A DNA stretch of 64,000 nucleotides. Source: DMER01 sp003451645 (GTDB lineage: Bacteria; Pseudomonadota; Alphaproteobacteria; Micropepsales; Micropepsaceae). The notes beneath the pieces are model-generated. The model saw only the letters and a list, made by a program, of their open reading frames with translations, made no database searches and had not been told where the DNA came from. A program made the position numbers and the translations under genes. The first letter of the stretch is position 1. Every line of letters begins with the position of its first letter. Shown piece after piece: positions 1 through 9,108 of the stretch. The stretch covers positions 1 to 64,000 of the forward strand of contig DALYLR010000004.1 in NCBI GenBank assembly GCA_031976175.1. Direction: 5' to 3'.

Positions 1-454
1 AATTGAGGCGTACGCGTACGCGCGGCCCTTCCTTGCGCAACTCGGCCTGAAACTCCCGCAACTCGCTCTTCAGCACAAAGTCTGACCGCAAACCCAATTG
101 CTGACGGACCACCGAGACAATGCGTTTGGAGTTCTCAAATGACTGGATAATCAAGGACTGGACCATGCGCGGCGCGCGGTCCGCCCAGCGCGCCTCTGGG
201 AAATACTTGACCTCCAAATCCGTCGGCGCAATGGCGATCCGGTCGGTGTCGAGACCGCGCGCGGCAGATGGTTCTTCTACAACCAACTGCCAGTTCACCG
301 ATGGCAGGTCCTCAGGAAAGGTACTCTTGGGCGATAGGACATAAAGGTCAGGTGCCGGACCCGCCAAGATATTTGACACGCCGCAGCCGCTGAGCAGGGC
401 TGAACCGAGCCCTGCTGCACCCAACCCCAAGATCGCCCGACGGTCGTGCCTCAT
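1..454 (-). CDS. ABC-type transport auxiliary lipoprotein (PqiC/ABC_trans_aux type), 3' part outside window
   Basis: Reading leftwards from ATG at 454, the frame is open to the window edge, so the C-terminus is missing. The N-terminus has an Arg-rich start, a hydrophobic stretch and a lipobox ending LLSGC (Cys at about residue 24), so it should be a lipoprotein. The following text (PAPDLYVLSPKSTFPEDLP, then DTDRIAIAP) fits the ABC_trans_aux/PqiC family, periplasmic partners of MCE transporters. It lies 21 bp after mlaD in the same direction and completes an mlaE-mlaF-mlaD-lipoprotein order. Family from motif style and context; lipoprotein nature is seen directly. Confidence 0.8.
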   Translation of the reverse strand, partial: MRHDRRAILGLGAAGLGSALLSGCGVSNILAGPAPDLYVLSPKSTFPEDLPSVNWQLVVEEPSAARGLDTDRIAIAPTDLEVKYFPEARWADRAPRMVQSLIIQSFENSKRIVSVVRQQLGLRSDFVLKSELREFQAELRKEGPRVRVRLN

Positions 455-475
455 GCGTTCAGCTCCTGCCCGCTA

Positions 476-1399
476 TCACCGGTTGCCATACTCCGAAGAC
501 TTGTCTCCGAACAAGAGCGAAGATGGGCTGCGCTCCAGCCGCGCCGCAAAGCGATCGATCGAGGCGATCAATTGCCGGGCATCGGCAATGAACAGGAACG
601 CTTCTGGTAAAGAGTTCTTGGTGAACTGCTTGATCTGCGGCCGGTTCTCCGCCACCACTTGCGCCAGCTCCGTCATGGCCTTGCGCGCCTCTGCGGCCGC
701 GAAGCGCGCATCCGTCATGGCCTTGCGGGCATCGTCCTCGACCATTCCCTTGGCCGAGACCGCGAGTGCGTCAATTGACTTGGCCATATTGTCGACCGTG
801 TCTCCAATGCTGCTGAGCTTGCTCGACACGACTTCGGCATTGGCGATGATCTTGGTGATGTTGTCGGAGTTCTGATCGATCAGGTTGTTGAGCCGCGCCA
901 GAAGCTGATTACCCTCACGCAAGAGGTTTGGGGCATCAGCGAAGATTTCCTGAAAGGCCGACCGCTGCGTTGGAATGACTGGGAGGTCCTCGCCCTTTGC
1001 AACCTTGAGCGGTTCCGGCCGCAGCGCTGGGTCCTCGCCCTCTTTGGGTTTGCGCGCGGAAATCAAGATCGCCGCCAGGCCGGTCAGACCCTGGCTCTCC
1101 AAGGTCGCGATGCTGCGGGTATTGATCGGCGTCGCCGCATCAACGCGGATCGTCGCATCGACCAGATTGGGGTCACTTTTGTGGATGCGCAGGTCGATCA
1201 CCTCGCCCACTTTGAGGCCATTGAAAAGAACATCCGCCGATTTGCGCAAACCAGACACCGAGCCCTCGAAGGTGATCTTGTACTCGCGGAACTCAGCATC
1301 GAACTGCGCCTTGCTGAGCCAGAACACAAAGGCAAAAATGGCGGCGGTAATCGCCAGGGCAAAGGTGCCGATCAGCAAATGGTGCGCGCGGGTTTCCAC
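476..1399 (-). CDS. mlaD: MlaD-like MCE-domain substrate-binding protein
   Basis: A 307-residue protein with one N-terminal membrane anchor (about residues 8-29) followed by an MCE domain (about 38-120) opening with the EFREYKITFEGSVSGLRKSADV region. A long helical, probably coiled-coil C-terminal half follows (about 150-290), as in MCE proteins that form periplasmic hexamers or tunnels. The start is GTG with a strong GGGAGGAG ribosome site about 9 nt upstream, 3 bp after mlaF. Expected role: periplasmic lipid-binding component of an Mla-type (phospholipid or toluene-tolerance) ABC transporter. The substrate cannot be read from sequence. Confidence 0.92.
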   Translation of the reverse strand: METRAHHLLIGTFALAITAAIFAFVFWLSKAQFDAEFREYKITFEGSVSGLRKSADVLFNGLKVGEVIDLRIHKSDPNLVDATIRVDAATPINTRSIATLESQGLTGLAAILISARKPKEGEDPALRPEPLKVAKGEDLPVIPTQRSAFQEIFADAPNLLREGNQLLARLNNLIDQNSDNITKIIANAEVVSSKLSSIGDTVDNMAKSIDALAVSAKGMVEDDARKAMTDARFAAAEARKAMTELAQVVAENRPQIKQFTKNSLPEAFLFIADARQLIASIDRFAARLERSPSSLLFGDKSSEYGNR

Positions 1400-1402
1400 G
1401 GG

Positions 1403-2215
1403 TCAACTCCTCCCAGATGAAGCGGCAGCGCCGGATGTTGCCTTGGCCTGCGTGGCAGCCCTGCCCCGTGGCCCATGGAAATAGGCCTGGATCCAAGGGT
1501 GAGGGTGCTCAAGCAGCTCAGCAATGGGGGCGGCCACGATCACTCGCTTTTCCGCCAGAACCGCAATCCGGTCGCATATCGCATACAGACTATCTAAATC
1601 ATGCGTGACCATAAAGACAGTCAGACCCAACGTCTCCTGCAGACTTTTGATCAGGCTATCGAAATCGGCGGCCCCAATCGGATCGAGCCCTGCCGTGGGT
1701 TCATCCAGAAACACGATCTCAGGATCAAGGGCGAGCGCACGCGCGAGCCCGGCGCGTTTGCGCATGCCGCCTGACAGCTCAGACGGGAATTTGGCACCTG
1801 CCTCGGGCGGCAGCCCAACCAGGGACACCTTGAGGGCTGCGATCTCATCCAGAAGGCGCTGCGAAAGTTTCAAATGCTCTCGCAAAGGCACCTGGATATT
1901 CTGCGCGACCGTCAGCGAGGAAAACAGCGCGCCATCCTGAAAAAGCACTCCCCAGCGCCGCTCGATGGCCTGACGCCGGGCGTCGCTCAGCGTGTCCAAC
2001 ACCTGACCAAACACGGCAATGCGGCCTTGTTTGGGGCGGTTGAGGCCGACAATGGAGCGCAACATGACCGACTTGCCCGTGCCGGAGCCGCCGACAATCC
2101 CTAGCACCTCACCCCGATAGACATCCAGGTCCAGGTTCTGGTGCACAATTTGCGCGCCAAATTGGTTCATCAGCCCCCGGATCGCTATGACAGCCTCGCG
2201 GTCGGTCACTGTCAA
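1403..2215 (-). CDS. mlaF: Mla-type ABC transporter ATP-binding protein
   Basis: A 270-residue ABC ATPase. Walker A GGSGTGKS is at residues 42-49, the signature LSGGM at 147-151, and Walker B IVFLDEP at 167-173 followed by TAGLDP; the H-loop VTHDLDSL follows. The signature continues MRKRAGLARA, characteristic of MlaF/Ttg2A ATPases. Its start overlaps the mlaE stop in an ATGA junction (2212-2215), indicating translational coupling. It powers lipid transport between inner and outer membranes with MlaE and MlaD. Confidence 0.95.
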   Translation of the reverse strand: MTVTDREAVIAIRGLMNQFGAQIVHQNLDLDVYRGEVLGIVGGSGTGKSVMLRSIVGLNRPKQGRIAVFGQVLDTLSDARRQAIERRWGVLFQDGALFSSLTVAQNIQVPLREHLKLSQRLLDEIAALKVSLVGLPPEAGAKFPSELSGGMRKRAGLARALALDPEIVFLDEPTAGLDPIGAADFDSLIKSLQETLGLTVFMVTHDLDSLYAICDRIAVLAEKRVIVAAPIAELLEHPHPWIQAYFHGPRGRAATQAKATSGAAASSGRS

Positions 2216-3402
2216 ACCCCAATGATCTCAAACATGATGGAGAAGAACGCGTCGGCGACGATCACGATGAAGATGCCCTCGACAACGGATTGAGTCGTGC
2301 GCTGCCCAACGGACTCGGCGCTCCCCTCGACCTTCAGACCCTCAAAGCAGCCGATTAGACCGATAAGCAAGCCAAAGACGGGTGCTTTGATCATGCCAAC
2401 CCAAAAGGACCAAAGATTGACCGCCGCATAGACCCGCTCGATATAGGCCCAGGGCGACATGCCTGTGGTGAGCCACAAGACCATCATCCCCCCACCTAGG
2501 CCCATGATTGCGGCGATAAAGCCCAGAATCGGCATCATGATGATCAGGGCCAGCACCCGCGGGACGACCAGCACCTCCATCGGGTTGAGGCCCAAGGTGC
2601 GCATGGCATCGATTTCTTCACGCAGCTTCATCGAGCCGATTTGCGCGGTGAAGGCGCTGCCTGAGCGGCCCGCGACCATGATGGCGGTCAACAGGATGCC
2701 GACCTCGCGCAGGAAGGAGATACCGACCAGATTGACCGTGAAGACCTCGCCGCCAAATTTGCGCAGCTGTGTGGCGCCTTGGAATGCCAGCACCGCGCCG
2801 ATCAGAAATGACATCAGACTGACGATCGGGACCGCGTTAAAACCCGCCTGCTCCATGTGATAGACCGTCGAAGTCAAGCGGAACCGGCGCGGATTGATAA
2901 GACAGCGCCCAAAGGTCTCGAGGAGCAGCCCTAAGAACCCTATCGCTTCGACCGTGGTCTTCCAGGCGTCCTCCAGCGCGTGGCCCGCGCGGACAAGCAC
3001 TGCGACCAGAAAATGCGGATGGTCCGCATTTGGCGCGGCCCGCTTGTCGCGCTCTGCCACCGCTTGGATGAGGGTCAGGAACGCGCGCTGCGCCCCCTGC
3101 AGGGTGACACTGGCTCCTGCGGCCTCCGCGGCCAAGCGTGTACGATGAACGAGCCAAGCGCCGCTCGTATCCATCCGTTCAATCTGCGAGAGGTCAAAAG
3201 TAATTGGGCTGTGCCGGGCAAACTGTATGGGATGCAGCAAGGCGTCCGCCTGGGAGAGGTGTGCTACCACCCACTGACCGCTGAAGACCAGCACCCGGCC
3301 GCCTGCCGTGTCGCGCACTGCCAAGCCCGCGCCATGTCCACCGCGCTCACCTTGATCGGCTGACCGGTCGAAATAGGACCCAGAATCCACAGCGCTGCTC
3401 AT
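2212..3402 (-). CDS. mlaE: MlaE-type permease with N-terminal STAS domain
   Basis: A 396-residue protein. An N-terminal STAS-like domain (about residues 30-120, with ITFDLSQIERMDTSGAWLV) is fused to an MlaE permease domain (about 135-396) with five or six hydrophobic helices. It carries the family's cytoplasmic loop LREEIDAMRTLGLNPMEVL. In E. coli the STAS protein MlaB is separate; here it is fused, as in many alphaproteobacteria. I chose ATG 3402 because the frame upstream to 3438 is low-complexity Arg/Gly-rich and unlike the family. First gene of the Mla operon. Confidence 0.93.
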   Translation of the reverse strand: MSSAVDSGSYFDRSADQGERGGHGAGLAVRDTAGGRVLVFSGQWVVAHLSQADALLHPIQFARHSPITFDLSQIERMDTSGAWLVHRTRLAAEAAGASVTLQGAQRAFLTLIQAVAERDKRAAPNADHPHFLVAVLVRAGHALEDAWKTTVEAIGFLGLLLETFGRCLINPRRFRLTSTVYHMEQAGFNAVPIVSLMSFLIGAVLAFQGATQLRKFGGEVFTVNLVGISFLREVGILLTAIMVAGRSGSAFTAQIGSMKLREEIDAMRTLGLNPMEVLVVPRVLALIIMMPILGFIAAIMGLGGGMMVLWLTTGMSPWAYIERVYAAVNLWSFWVGMIKAPVFGLLIGLIGCFEGLKVEGSAESVGQRTTQSVVEGIFIVIVADAFFSIMFEIIGV

Positions 3403-3477
3403 GACATGCAACCTGCCGCCTGCGCCACGCAATCGCAAGTGGCCTGCATCGCCTTTTGCCCCGAAACGGAGCCTTCG

Positions 3478-4113
3478 TCACGCCAGCTGAGCCAGCCGGA
3501 CGAGGTTTGCCGGGCCCAAGGCCTCGAAACGCAACGCATGGACGGCCCGATCTTGTGCCACGCCCTCCTCCTCAACGGCGATAGCCAGTGCCTCTTTATG
3601 AAGCGCGAGCAAAGTTGGCCGGAGCGCATGGACCAGCGCCGTCAGCCAAAGGTTTAGCGCATAGCACGGATAGACGAGGTCGATCTTGAACCGTTCATAA
3701 GCGGTGCCAAGCGCGCGCTCGCCGCCGCCCAGCAGAGGGACATGCCAGACATTGGCGACAAAAGCTCCCAGCGGGTTTCCGAGATTATCGACGCTGATTG
3801 CGGCCAGTGCGCGTCTGTCGTCTGGCGCCTCAGCGTGGAACAAGTGAAAATGGCCATGCTCGCGGACGAAGGAAGCACCGGGATGGGCATGATAAAAGTA
3901 GCCAAAGCCCGAAACCCGGTCCCAAACCCCGCCTTCAGGGTAATCTCGCCACTCATATAGGTCAGGCTGCCCAAGGAGGACTTGCGCCACAGGATGGGAG
4001 CCTGTTTTGGCCATAAGGGTTTGCAACCCCAGGACCTTTTGGGCATGTGGGCAAGGTGCGGCCTGTGTTCTTTGAACATGTCTCAACACTTTGCCTTGCA
4101 CGCCCGCCCCCAA
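3478..4113 (-). CDS. DUF6969-like conserved protein
   Basis: A 211-residue soluble protein without signal peptide. The text YEWRDYPEGGVWDR, then FYHAHPG and EHGHFHLF, followed by DNLGNPLGAFVANVWH, matches my recollection of the DUF6969 family. Its clustered histidines could bind metal, but no activity is known to me. The first codon is TTG at 4113; GTG at 4101 or ATG at 4014 are alternatives, but homologues as I recall them have a helical segment before the YEW motif, favouring an upstream start. It is 75 bp upstream of mlaE on the same strand and divergent from the DUF3754 gene. Confidence 0.7.
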   Translation of the reverse strand: MGAGVQGKVLRHVQRTQAAPCPHAQKVLGLQTLMAKTGSHPVAQVLLGQPDLYEWRDYPEGGVWDRVSGFGYFYHAHPGASFVREHGHFHLFHAEAPDDRRALAAISVDNLGNPLGAFVANVWHVPLLGGGERALGTAYERFKIDLVYPCYALNLWLTALVHALRPTLLALHKEALAIAVEEEGVAQDRAVHALRFEALGPANLVRLAQLA

Positions 4114-4195
4114 ATCCGGATAGTGACCTTTGGGACCCTATCGGGAATGGATTAACGATCCGAATGCGGGCAACTCTGCGCTGAGGGGGCGCAAA

Positions 4196-5437
4196 ATGCG
4201 GCGCAAACGACAATCCTATATTCCGGTGCGCAAGCGCGAGCTGATGGCCGCGCTGGCGGCCGCTGTTGACCGCAAGATCGCGCAGCCTGCCTTGTTCCGG
4301 CGGATGACGGCCCTGCTCGGTGCGATCATCCATCACGAGTATTATGACGAGCTTGAGACCCTCAAAGATACCTATGCATTGTTCGAAAAATCTCATCCAG
4401 CTGACCCTGCCGCTGATGCCAAGGGAGTGCAGGCTCTCCGCCAGGAAATGCAAGAGGTCCTTCGGCAAGCAAATTTTGACGAAATCTCACCGGACGACCT
4501 GAGCGCTTGCGAGGGTGAGACAAAACAGAAGCAGGTCCGCACCAAGGCGCCGCGCTGGCACTATGAGGAGGTCCGCTTTTTCAGCCGAGGTATGCATATT
4601 GGGTCGGAAACCGTTCCCCGGTTCTTCGGGCTCTTCAGCCGGCAACAAGACGTCGAGGTTTACGACGATGTCGTTCTCTATGTGCGCTTTCGCAAAGACG
4701 ACCCAAAGGACAAGTCACAGCGCCCCTTGCCCGCCGGTGCGGTCCCCGGAACGGTCCTCATGAAGGCGTTCCACGACATTCCGGTGCACGACATTTGCCT
4801 TTTATATCCGGATATCCGCATTCAGATCACGCGGGCGGATGCCTTTCTCTTGGGCGCCCCGGCGCTCGCAGGCGCTGTGCCGATCTTGCTCAATATCTTG
4901 CCGGCCTTGTCTGTGATCTTCGTGCTGGGTGGCGCGTTCCTCGGCTATGAGGGTACCGTTAGCGACAGCCAGATGAAGCAGGCGATCGGCGCGCTTGCCG
5001 TCCTGTTCGGCGCCGGTGCCTTTGCCTTCCGGCAATACTCGAACTACACCTTCAAAAAGCTGAAATACCAAAAGCGCGTGGCGGATAATGTCTATTTCAG
5101 GAACGCCTCAAACAATGCCGGTGTTTTTGAAAGCCTGATTGGTGCAGCGGAAGAACAAGACACCAAGGAGGCCTTGATCGCCTATATGATCCTGGTCACC
5201 CAAGGCACCAAGACGCAGGAGAATTTGGACAGCGCGGCCGAAGACTGGCTACGGCGCACCTTCAAGATGGACATAGATTTCGAGATCGGTGACGCTTTGG
5301 CCAAGCTTGAGCGGCTCAAATTGGTGACCCGCGCAGGTCCCTACCTGACCGCAGTCCCCGTGCGCGAAGGCTTGGCCAGGCTGGCGGCCCACTGGGACAA
5401 CATCTATGATGCTGAGGGCCGGGAGCAAACCGCCTAA
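4196..5437 (+). CDS. TMEM143-like (DUF3754) membrane protein
   Basis: A 413-residue protein. The central text FFSRGMHIGSETVPRFFGLF followed by DVEVYDDVVLYVRF is the hallmark of the DUF3754/TMEM143 family, named after a mitochondrial membrane protein of unknown function. Two hydrophobic segments lie at about residues 216-250 and 260-283, with soluble domains on both sides. ATG 4196 is preferred over 4130 because a GAGGGGG ribosome site precedes it and the conserved part starts after it. It lies 30 bp upstream of the cyclase gene, probably in one operon. Role unknown. Confidence 0.82.
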   Translation: MRRKRQSYIPVRKRELMAALAAAVDRKIAQPALFRRMTALLGAIIHHEYYDELETLKDTYALFEKSHPADPAADAKGVQALRQEMQEVLRQANFDEISPDDLSACEGETKQKQVRTKAPRWHYEEVRFFSRGMHIGSETVPRFFGLFSRQQDVEVYDDVVLYVRFRKDDPKDKSQRPLPAGAVPGTVLMKAFHDIPVHDICLLYPDIRIQITRADAFLLGAPALAGAVPILLNILPALSVIFVLGGAFLGYEGTVSDSQMKQAIGALAVLFGAGAFAFRQYSNYTFKKLKYQKRVADNVYFRNASNNAGVFESLIGAAEEQDTKEALIAYMILVTQGTKTQENLDSAAEDWLRRTFKMDIDFEIGDALAKLERLKLVTRAGPYLTAVPVREGLARLAAHWDNIYDAEGREQTA

Positions 5438-5467
5438 TCAACTCGGCCACTCAAGCGGGATCAGGGA

Positions 5468-7780
5468 ATGGCAGTCCAAGACGAAAGCGGACCGGTAAGA
5501 GCCTCTGGGCTCATCGACCACACCCGCATGATCCGTTGGCTGCACTGGGCCCCATGGTTGTTGTTGCTTTTGGGCCTTTTCGCTCAAATCCAGGATCCGG
5601 GTTCGGTCCTATCGAGCCTTCGGCTCCAAGTCTGGGACTATTATCAGCGCACCGCCCCGCGCGCCTACATAGATACCACAGAGAAAACTGGCACCGCGGT
5701 GCGTTACCTCGACATTGATAATGAGAGTTTGCGGCGCTATGGCCAGTGGCCCTGGTCGCGGCGCACCATGGCCCAAATCGTTACACGCGCCAAAGAGATG
5801 GGCGCGAAGGTTCTGGTGTTCGATATCTTGTTTGCGGAGGCCGATCGCACGTCTCCTGCAAAAGTGTTGGCGGACCTGCCGGCCGACTCGCAAGGGTGGG
5901 TCGATGCACGGAACCTGATCTCCACTCTGCCCAGCCATGACGACGTCTTTGCTGAGGCCATTCAGCAAATGCCGGTGGTCCTTGGCATGGCTTTGAATGA
6001 CGGTGCGCTGGCGCGCAAGCCCGCGCTCAAGGTCAATCCAGCCAAGATCGGAGATGGCGATCCTTTGGACTATTTGCCAAAGTTCTCCGGCGCACAGGTA
6101 AATCTGCCCGAGATCGAAGCCGCCGCCGCGGGGATCGGGTCATTCAATGCGATTCCCGATTTCGACGGCATCATCCGGCGCGTGCCTGTCCTTTTGAACT
6201 TGGACGGTCAGATTGTACCCAGCCTCTCGGCGGAGGCCATACGTGTGCTCTCCGGTACAAAGCGGATCGGGATCAAAATGCCTGGCGCCTCGGATGAAGC
6301 GAATTTCGGCCAGATGAGCGGCATTTCGCGCGTCAAGGCTGGGAACACGACGATTGAGACAACCGAGGACGGCTTCATCTGGCTTCACTTCACAAGACGT
6401 GAACCCGCGCGCCGGATTGCCATGCACGACTTGCTGGAGCCAGGCGCCAATGCGGCCGATGTCGCTGCCCGGATGAAGGACGCCATCGTGTTTGTTGGCA
6501 CGACCGCTGAGGGCTTGCGCGACATTCGCGGCACGCCGATCGACCTCAACATGCCCGGCGTTGAGGTGCATGTGATGGCCACTGAGCAGATGCTCCTCGG
6601 TCAGTTCCTCATGCGCCCCGATTATGCCTTTGGGGTCGAGTTGCTATTCTCGCTTGCCTTAGGGCTTGCCGTCCTAGGGCTGATCCGCCGCGTCTCGCCT
6701 TATTGGATCGCGTTTGTGGCCTTTGGCGGGATTGTTGCCGCTTTTGGGTTCAGCCTTTGGAGCTTCGTGTTGGACTTGCGGCTCTATGATCCGGTCTCAC
6801 CTTCGCTGATTATTGGGCTCGTCTTCGCCTCGGCTGCCATTGTTCGCTTCATCGAAACAGAATCCGAACGCCGGACCGTGCGCAATGCCTTCTCGCAGTA
6901 TCTGGCGCCAGGCGTTGTCGAAGAAATCGCCAAGGACCCCTCAAAGCTAAAGCTGGGCGGAACCACCCGCGACCTGACGGTCTTGTTCTGCGATATCCGT
7001 GGGTTCACCTCCATCGCCGAAAGTTTCAGGACCGATCCGCAGAGCCTGACCAAATTGATCAATCGCGTCCTGACGCCGCTGTCCCAGTCGGTGCTTGATA
7101 GCAAAGGCACGATCGACAAGTACATTGGCGACTGCATCATGGCGTTCTGGAACGCGCCGTTGGACGATGCCGATCATGCCTTCAATGCCTGCAAGTGCAT
7201 CCTTGAGATGCAAGACAAGTTGCGCCGTTTGAATGAGCAGCTGGACGCCGAAGGTTTTTACAAACAGCACAAGGTCAAACGGATCGCGGTCGGGATCGGC
7301 ATCAATTCCGGCCCGTGTGTTGTCGGCAATATGGGCTCCGATCAGCGCTTTGACTATTCAGCTTTGGGCGACGCGGTCAATTTGGCTGCCCGTTTTCAAA
7401 CACTATCCGGCAATTATGGATCGCTGATGGTTGTGGGCGAGGATACTGTCGCCCTGATACCAGAATCATACGCGTTCCTGGAAATCGATTATGTCACCGT
7501 CAAGGGGCGTGCCACGCCTGCAAGACTCTATGCCTTGATGGGATCTCCGGAGGTCAAACTGACCCCGGACTACATTGCCATCGACACCATCCTGCAGGAG
7601 CTGTTTGCGGCGATCCGCGCGAAGCAATGGGAGGCGGCCCGCGCAGCGATCGCTAAGGGCCGTGCGTTGCCTGGCTTTGACAAGACGATTTTTGATACCT
7701 TTGAAGCGCGGCTGTCATCCTGGGCCAAGACCGATCTTCCCGATGATTGGAATGGCGCCTGGACCGCGCTAGAAAAGTAG
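5468..7780 (+). CDS. CHASE2-domain class III nucleotide cyclase
   Basis: A 770-residue membrane sensor. One N-terminal helix (about 24-42) leads into an extracytoplasmic CHASE2 domain (about 45-380, with RYLDIDNESLRRYGQWPWSR and VFVGTTAEGLRD). Three closely spaced helices follow (about 385-465), then a cytoplasmic class III cyclase domain from about residue 500 (LTVLFCDIRGFTSIAESF, then DKYIGDCIMAFWNAP and FDYSALGDAVNLAARF). The metal-binding Asp residues and the Lys of DKYIGD are present, so it should be active, more likely as an adenylate cyclase. The signal sensed is unknown. Confidence 0.93.
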   Translation: MAVQDESGPVRASGLIDHTRMIRWLHWAPWLLLLLGLFAQIQDPGSVLSSLRLQVWDYYQRTAPRAYIDTTEKTGTAVRYLDIDNESLRRYGQWPWSRRTMAQIVTRAKEMGAKVLVFDILFAEADRTSPAKVLADLPADSQGWVDARNLISTLPSHDDVFAEAIQQMPVVLGMALNDGALARKPALKVNPAKIGDGDPLDYLPKFSGAQVNLPEIEAAAAGIGSFNAIPDFDGIIRRVPVLLNLDGQIVPSLSAEAIRVLSGTKRIGIKMPGASDEANFGQMSGISRVKAGNTTIETTEDGFIWLHFTRREPARRIAMHDLLEPGANAADVAARMKDAIVFVGTTAEGLRDIRGTPIDLNMPGVEVHVMATEQMLLGQFLMRPDYAFGVELLFSLALGLAVLGLIRRVSPYWIAFVAFGGIVAAFGFSLWSFVLDLRLYDPVSPSLIIGLVFASAAIVRFIETESERRTVRNAFSQYLAPGVVEEIAKDPSKLKLGGTTRDLTVLFCDIRGFTSIAESFRTDPQSLTKLINRVLTPLSQSVLDSKGTIDKYIGDCIMAFWNAPLDDADHAFNACKCILEMQDKLRRLNEQLDAEGFYKQHKVKRIAVGIGINSGPCVVGNMGSDQRFDYSALGDAVNLAARFQTLSGNYGSLMVVGEDTVALIPESYAFLEIDYVTVKGRATPARLYALMGSPEVKLTPDYIAIDTILQELFAAIRAKQWEAARAAIAKGRALPGFDKTIFDTFEARLSSWAKTDLPDDWNGAWTALEK

Positions 7781-7819
7781 CAGGCGAGTCGGTGTTGCCA
7801 GAGAATACGGGGTTATGGG

Positions 7820-8917
7820 ATGGCTGGTCAGGCTGAACAAGACTACTTCCCCGCCGATTATGCGTCCGGCCGTACACACTTTCGCAAGGCTGCTGCGGCG
7901 CGCGGGTTTGCATTGACGGCCTATTTGAACCCCCATGCAAAAGGCCCTGCCGGCGAAGACCTAACGACTGATGTAGCGATTTGGGGCGATCGCGCCGCCG
8001 AGCAGGCGCTCTTGATCATGTCCGGCACGCATGGCGTCGAAGGCTATGCAGGGTCTGGATGCCAATTGGGGTTCCTCAACGATCCGGGCTTCGCAAATCC
8101 TCCTCGCGGCCTGAGGATTGTTCTGATCCATGCGATCAACCCCTATGGCTTTGCCTGGAACCGCCGGGTCAACGAGGACAATGTCGACCTCAACCGGAAC
8201 TTTGTCGATCACAGTGTCCGTAAAGCCCTGCACCCGGGCTATGAGGTTCTGAAGGACGCTATCGCCCCGGCGCAGTTAGATGCCAAGAGTGAAGCTGCGG
8301 CCGATGCGGCACTGGCAGCCTATGCGAGGGAGCATGGGGTCTTTGCGTTGCAGGAGGCGATCACGCAAGGGCAGTATGCTTATCCGGGTGGTCTCTACTT
8401 CGGTGGTGCATTCGAGACCTGGTCCGCCGGTCTGTTGAAGCATCTCCTGAGGCGGGAGTTTGCGTCTTGCGGCCGGGTTGCCATTGTTGATGTCCATACC
8501 GGCCTCGGGCCCTATGGCTATGGGGAGCTGATTACCGAAGAGCCTAAGTCGAGCGGCGCCTATGCGCGCGCCAGGCGGTGGTGGGGCGACACCGTGCTCT
8601 CGACCAAGAACGGCGAATCCGTGTCGGCCGACGTCACGGGCAGTGTCGATGGCGCCTTTGCGCAGAACCTGCTCCACGCCGACGTTACGGCATGTTGCCT
8701 CGAATACGGGACTTACGCCACGCATGAGGTCTTCAAGGCCTTGCGCGCCGATAACTGGCTGCATTTGCATGGCGACCCGCTGCGGCAGGATGCAAAGGAG
8801 ATCAAAGCCCAGATCCGGCGTGCTTTCTATCCCGATTGCGAAGACTGGAAGGAGCTGGTCTGGGCACGGGCGCGCTCGGTCTTTGCGCAGGCCATCGATG
8901 GCCTTATGGAGCCGTGA
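7820..8917 (+). CDS. M14-family metallopeptidase-like protein (DUF2817)
   Basis: A 365-residue soluble protein. Zinc ligands of the M14 carboxypeptidase fold are visible: HGVE at residues 71-74, a second His at 226 in DVHTGLGPYG, and a candidate catalytic Glu at 295 in CLEYGTY. RVNEDNVDLNRNF (about 116-128) is also typical of the group. The pattern and length match DUF2817. No signal peptide is visible, so a cytoplasmic amidohydrolase or peptidase is likely. It starts 39 bp after the cyclase gene. Substrate not predictable. Confidence 0.85.
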   Translation: MAGQAEQDYFPADYASGRTHFRKAAAARGFALTAYLNPHAKGPAGEDLTTDVAIWGDRAAEQALLIMSGTHGVEGYAGSGCQLGFLNDPGFANPPRGLRIVLIHAINPYGFAWNRRVNEDNVDLNRNFVDHSVRKALHPGYEVLKDAIAPAQLDAKSEAAADAALAAYAREHGVFALQEAITQGQYAYPGGLYFGGAFETWSAGLLKHLLRREFASCGRVAIVDVHTGLGPYGYGELITEEPKSSGAYARARRWWGDTVLSTKNGESVSADVTGSVDGAFAQNLLHADVTACCLEYGTYATHEVFKALRADNWLHLHGDPLRQDAKEIKAQIRRAFYPDCEDWKELVWARARSVFAQAIDGLMEP

Positions 8918-8996
8918 AAATGTGGCAAGCGGCCCCCTTGTGCGGCGCGCGGGCTTGATCCACATTACAGGGATCGCAATTGCAAGGAGCGCGAAG

Positions 8997-9083
8997 ATGA
9001 AAACCTGGACCAAGCCAAAGGCTGTCGAGACCCGCATCGGCATGGAAATCAACTGCTACGCCTGCGCGACCGTCAAGAAGTAA
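8997..9083 (+). CDS. pqqA: PQQ precursor peptide PqqA
   Basis: A 28-residue ORF. It opens MKTWTKP and contains the invariant Glu-x3-Tyr pair (E18 and Y22 in RIGMEINCYAC) whose side chains are cross-linked and excised to build pyrroloquinoline quinone. A GGAG-like ribosome site (CAAGGAGCG) lies just upstream. The gene sits 25 bp before pqqB. PqqE and PqqD act on this peptide first. Identification rests on the E-x3-Y motif, size and position at the head of pqqBCDE. Confidence 0.97.
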   Translation: MKTWTKPKAVETRIGMEINCYACATVKK

Positions 9084-9108
9084 GCCTCGCGGGCGGAGCG
9101 CTCGCCAG

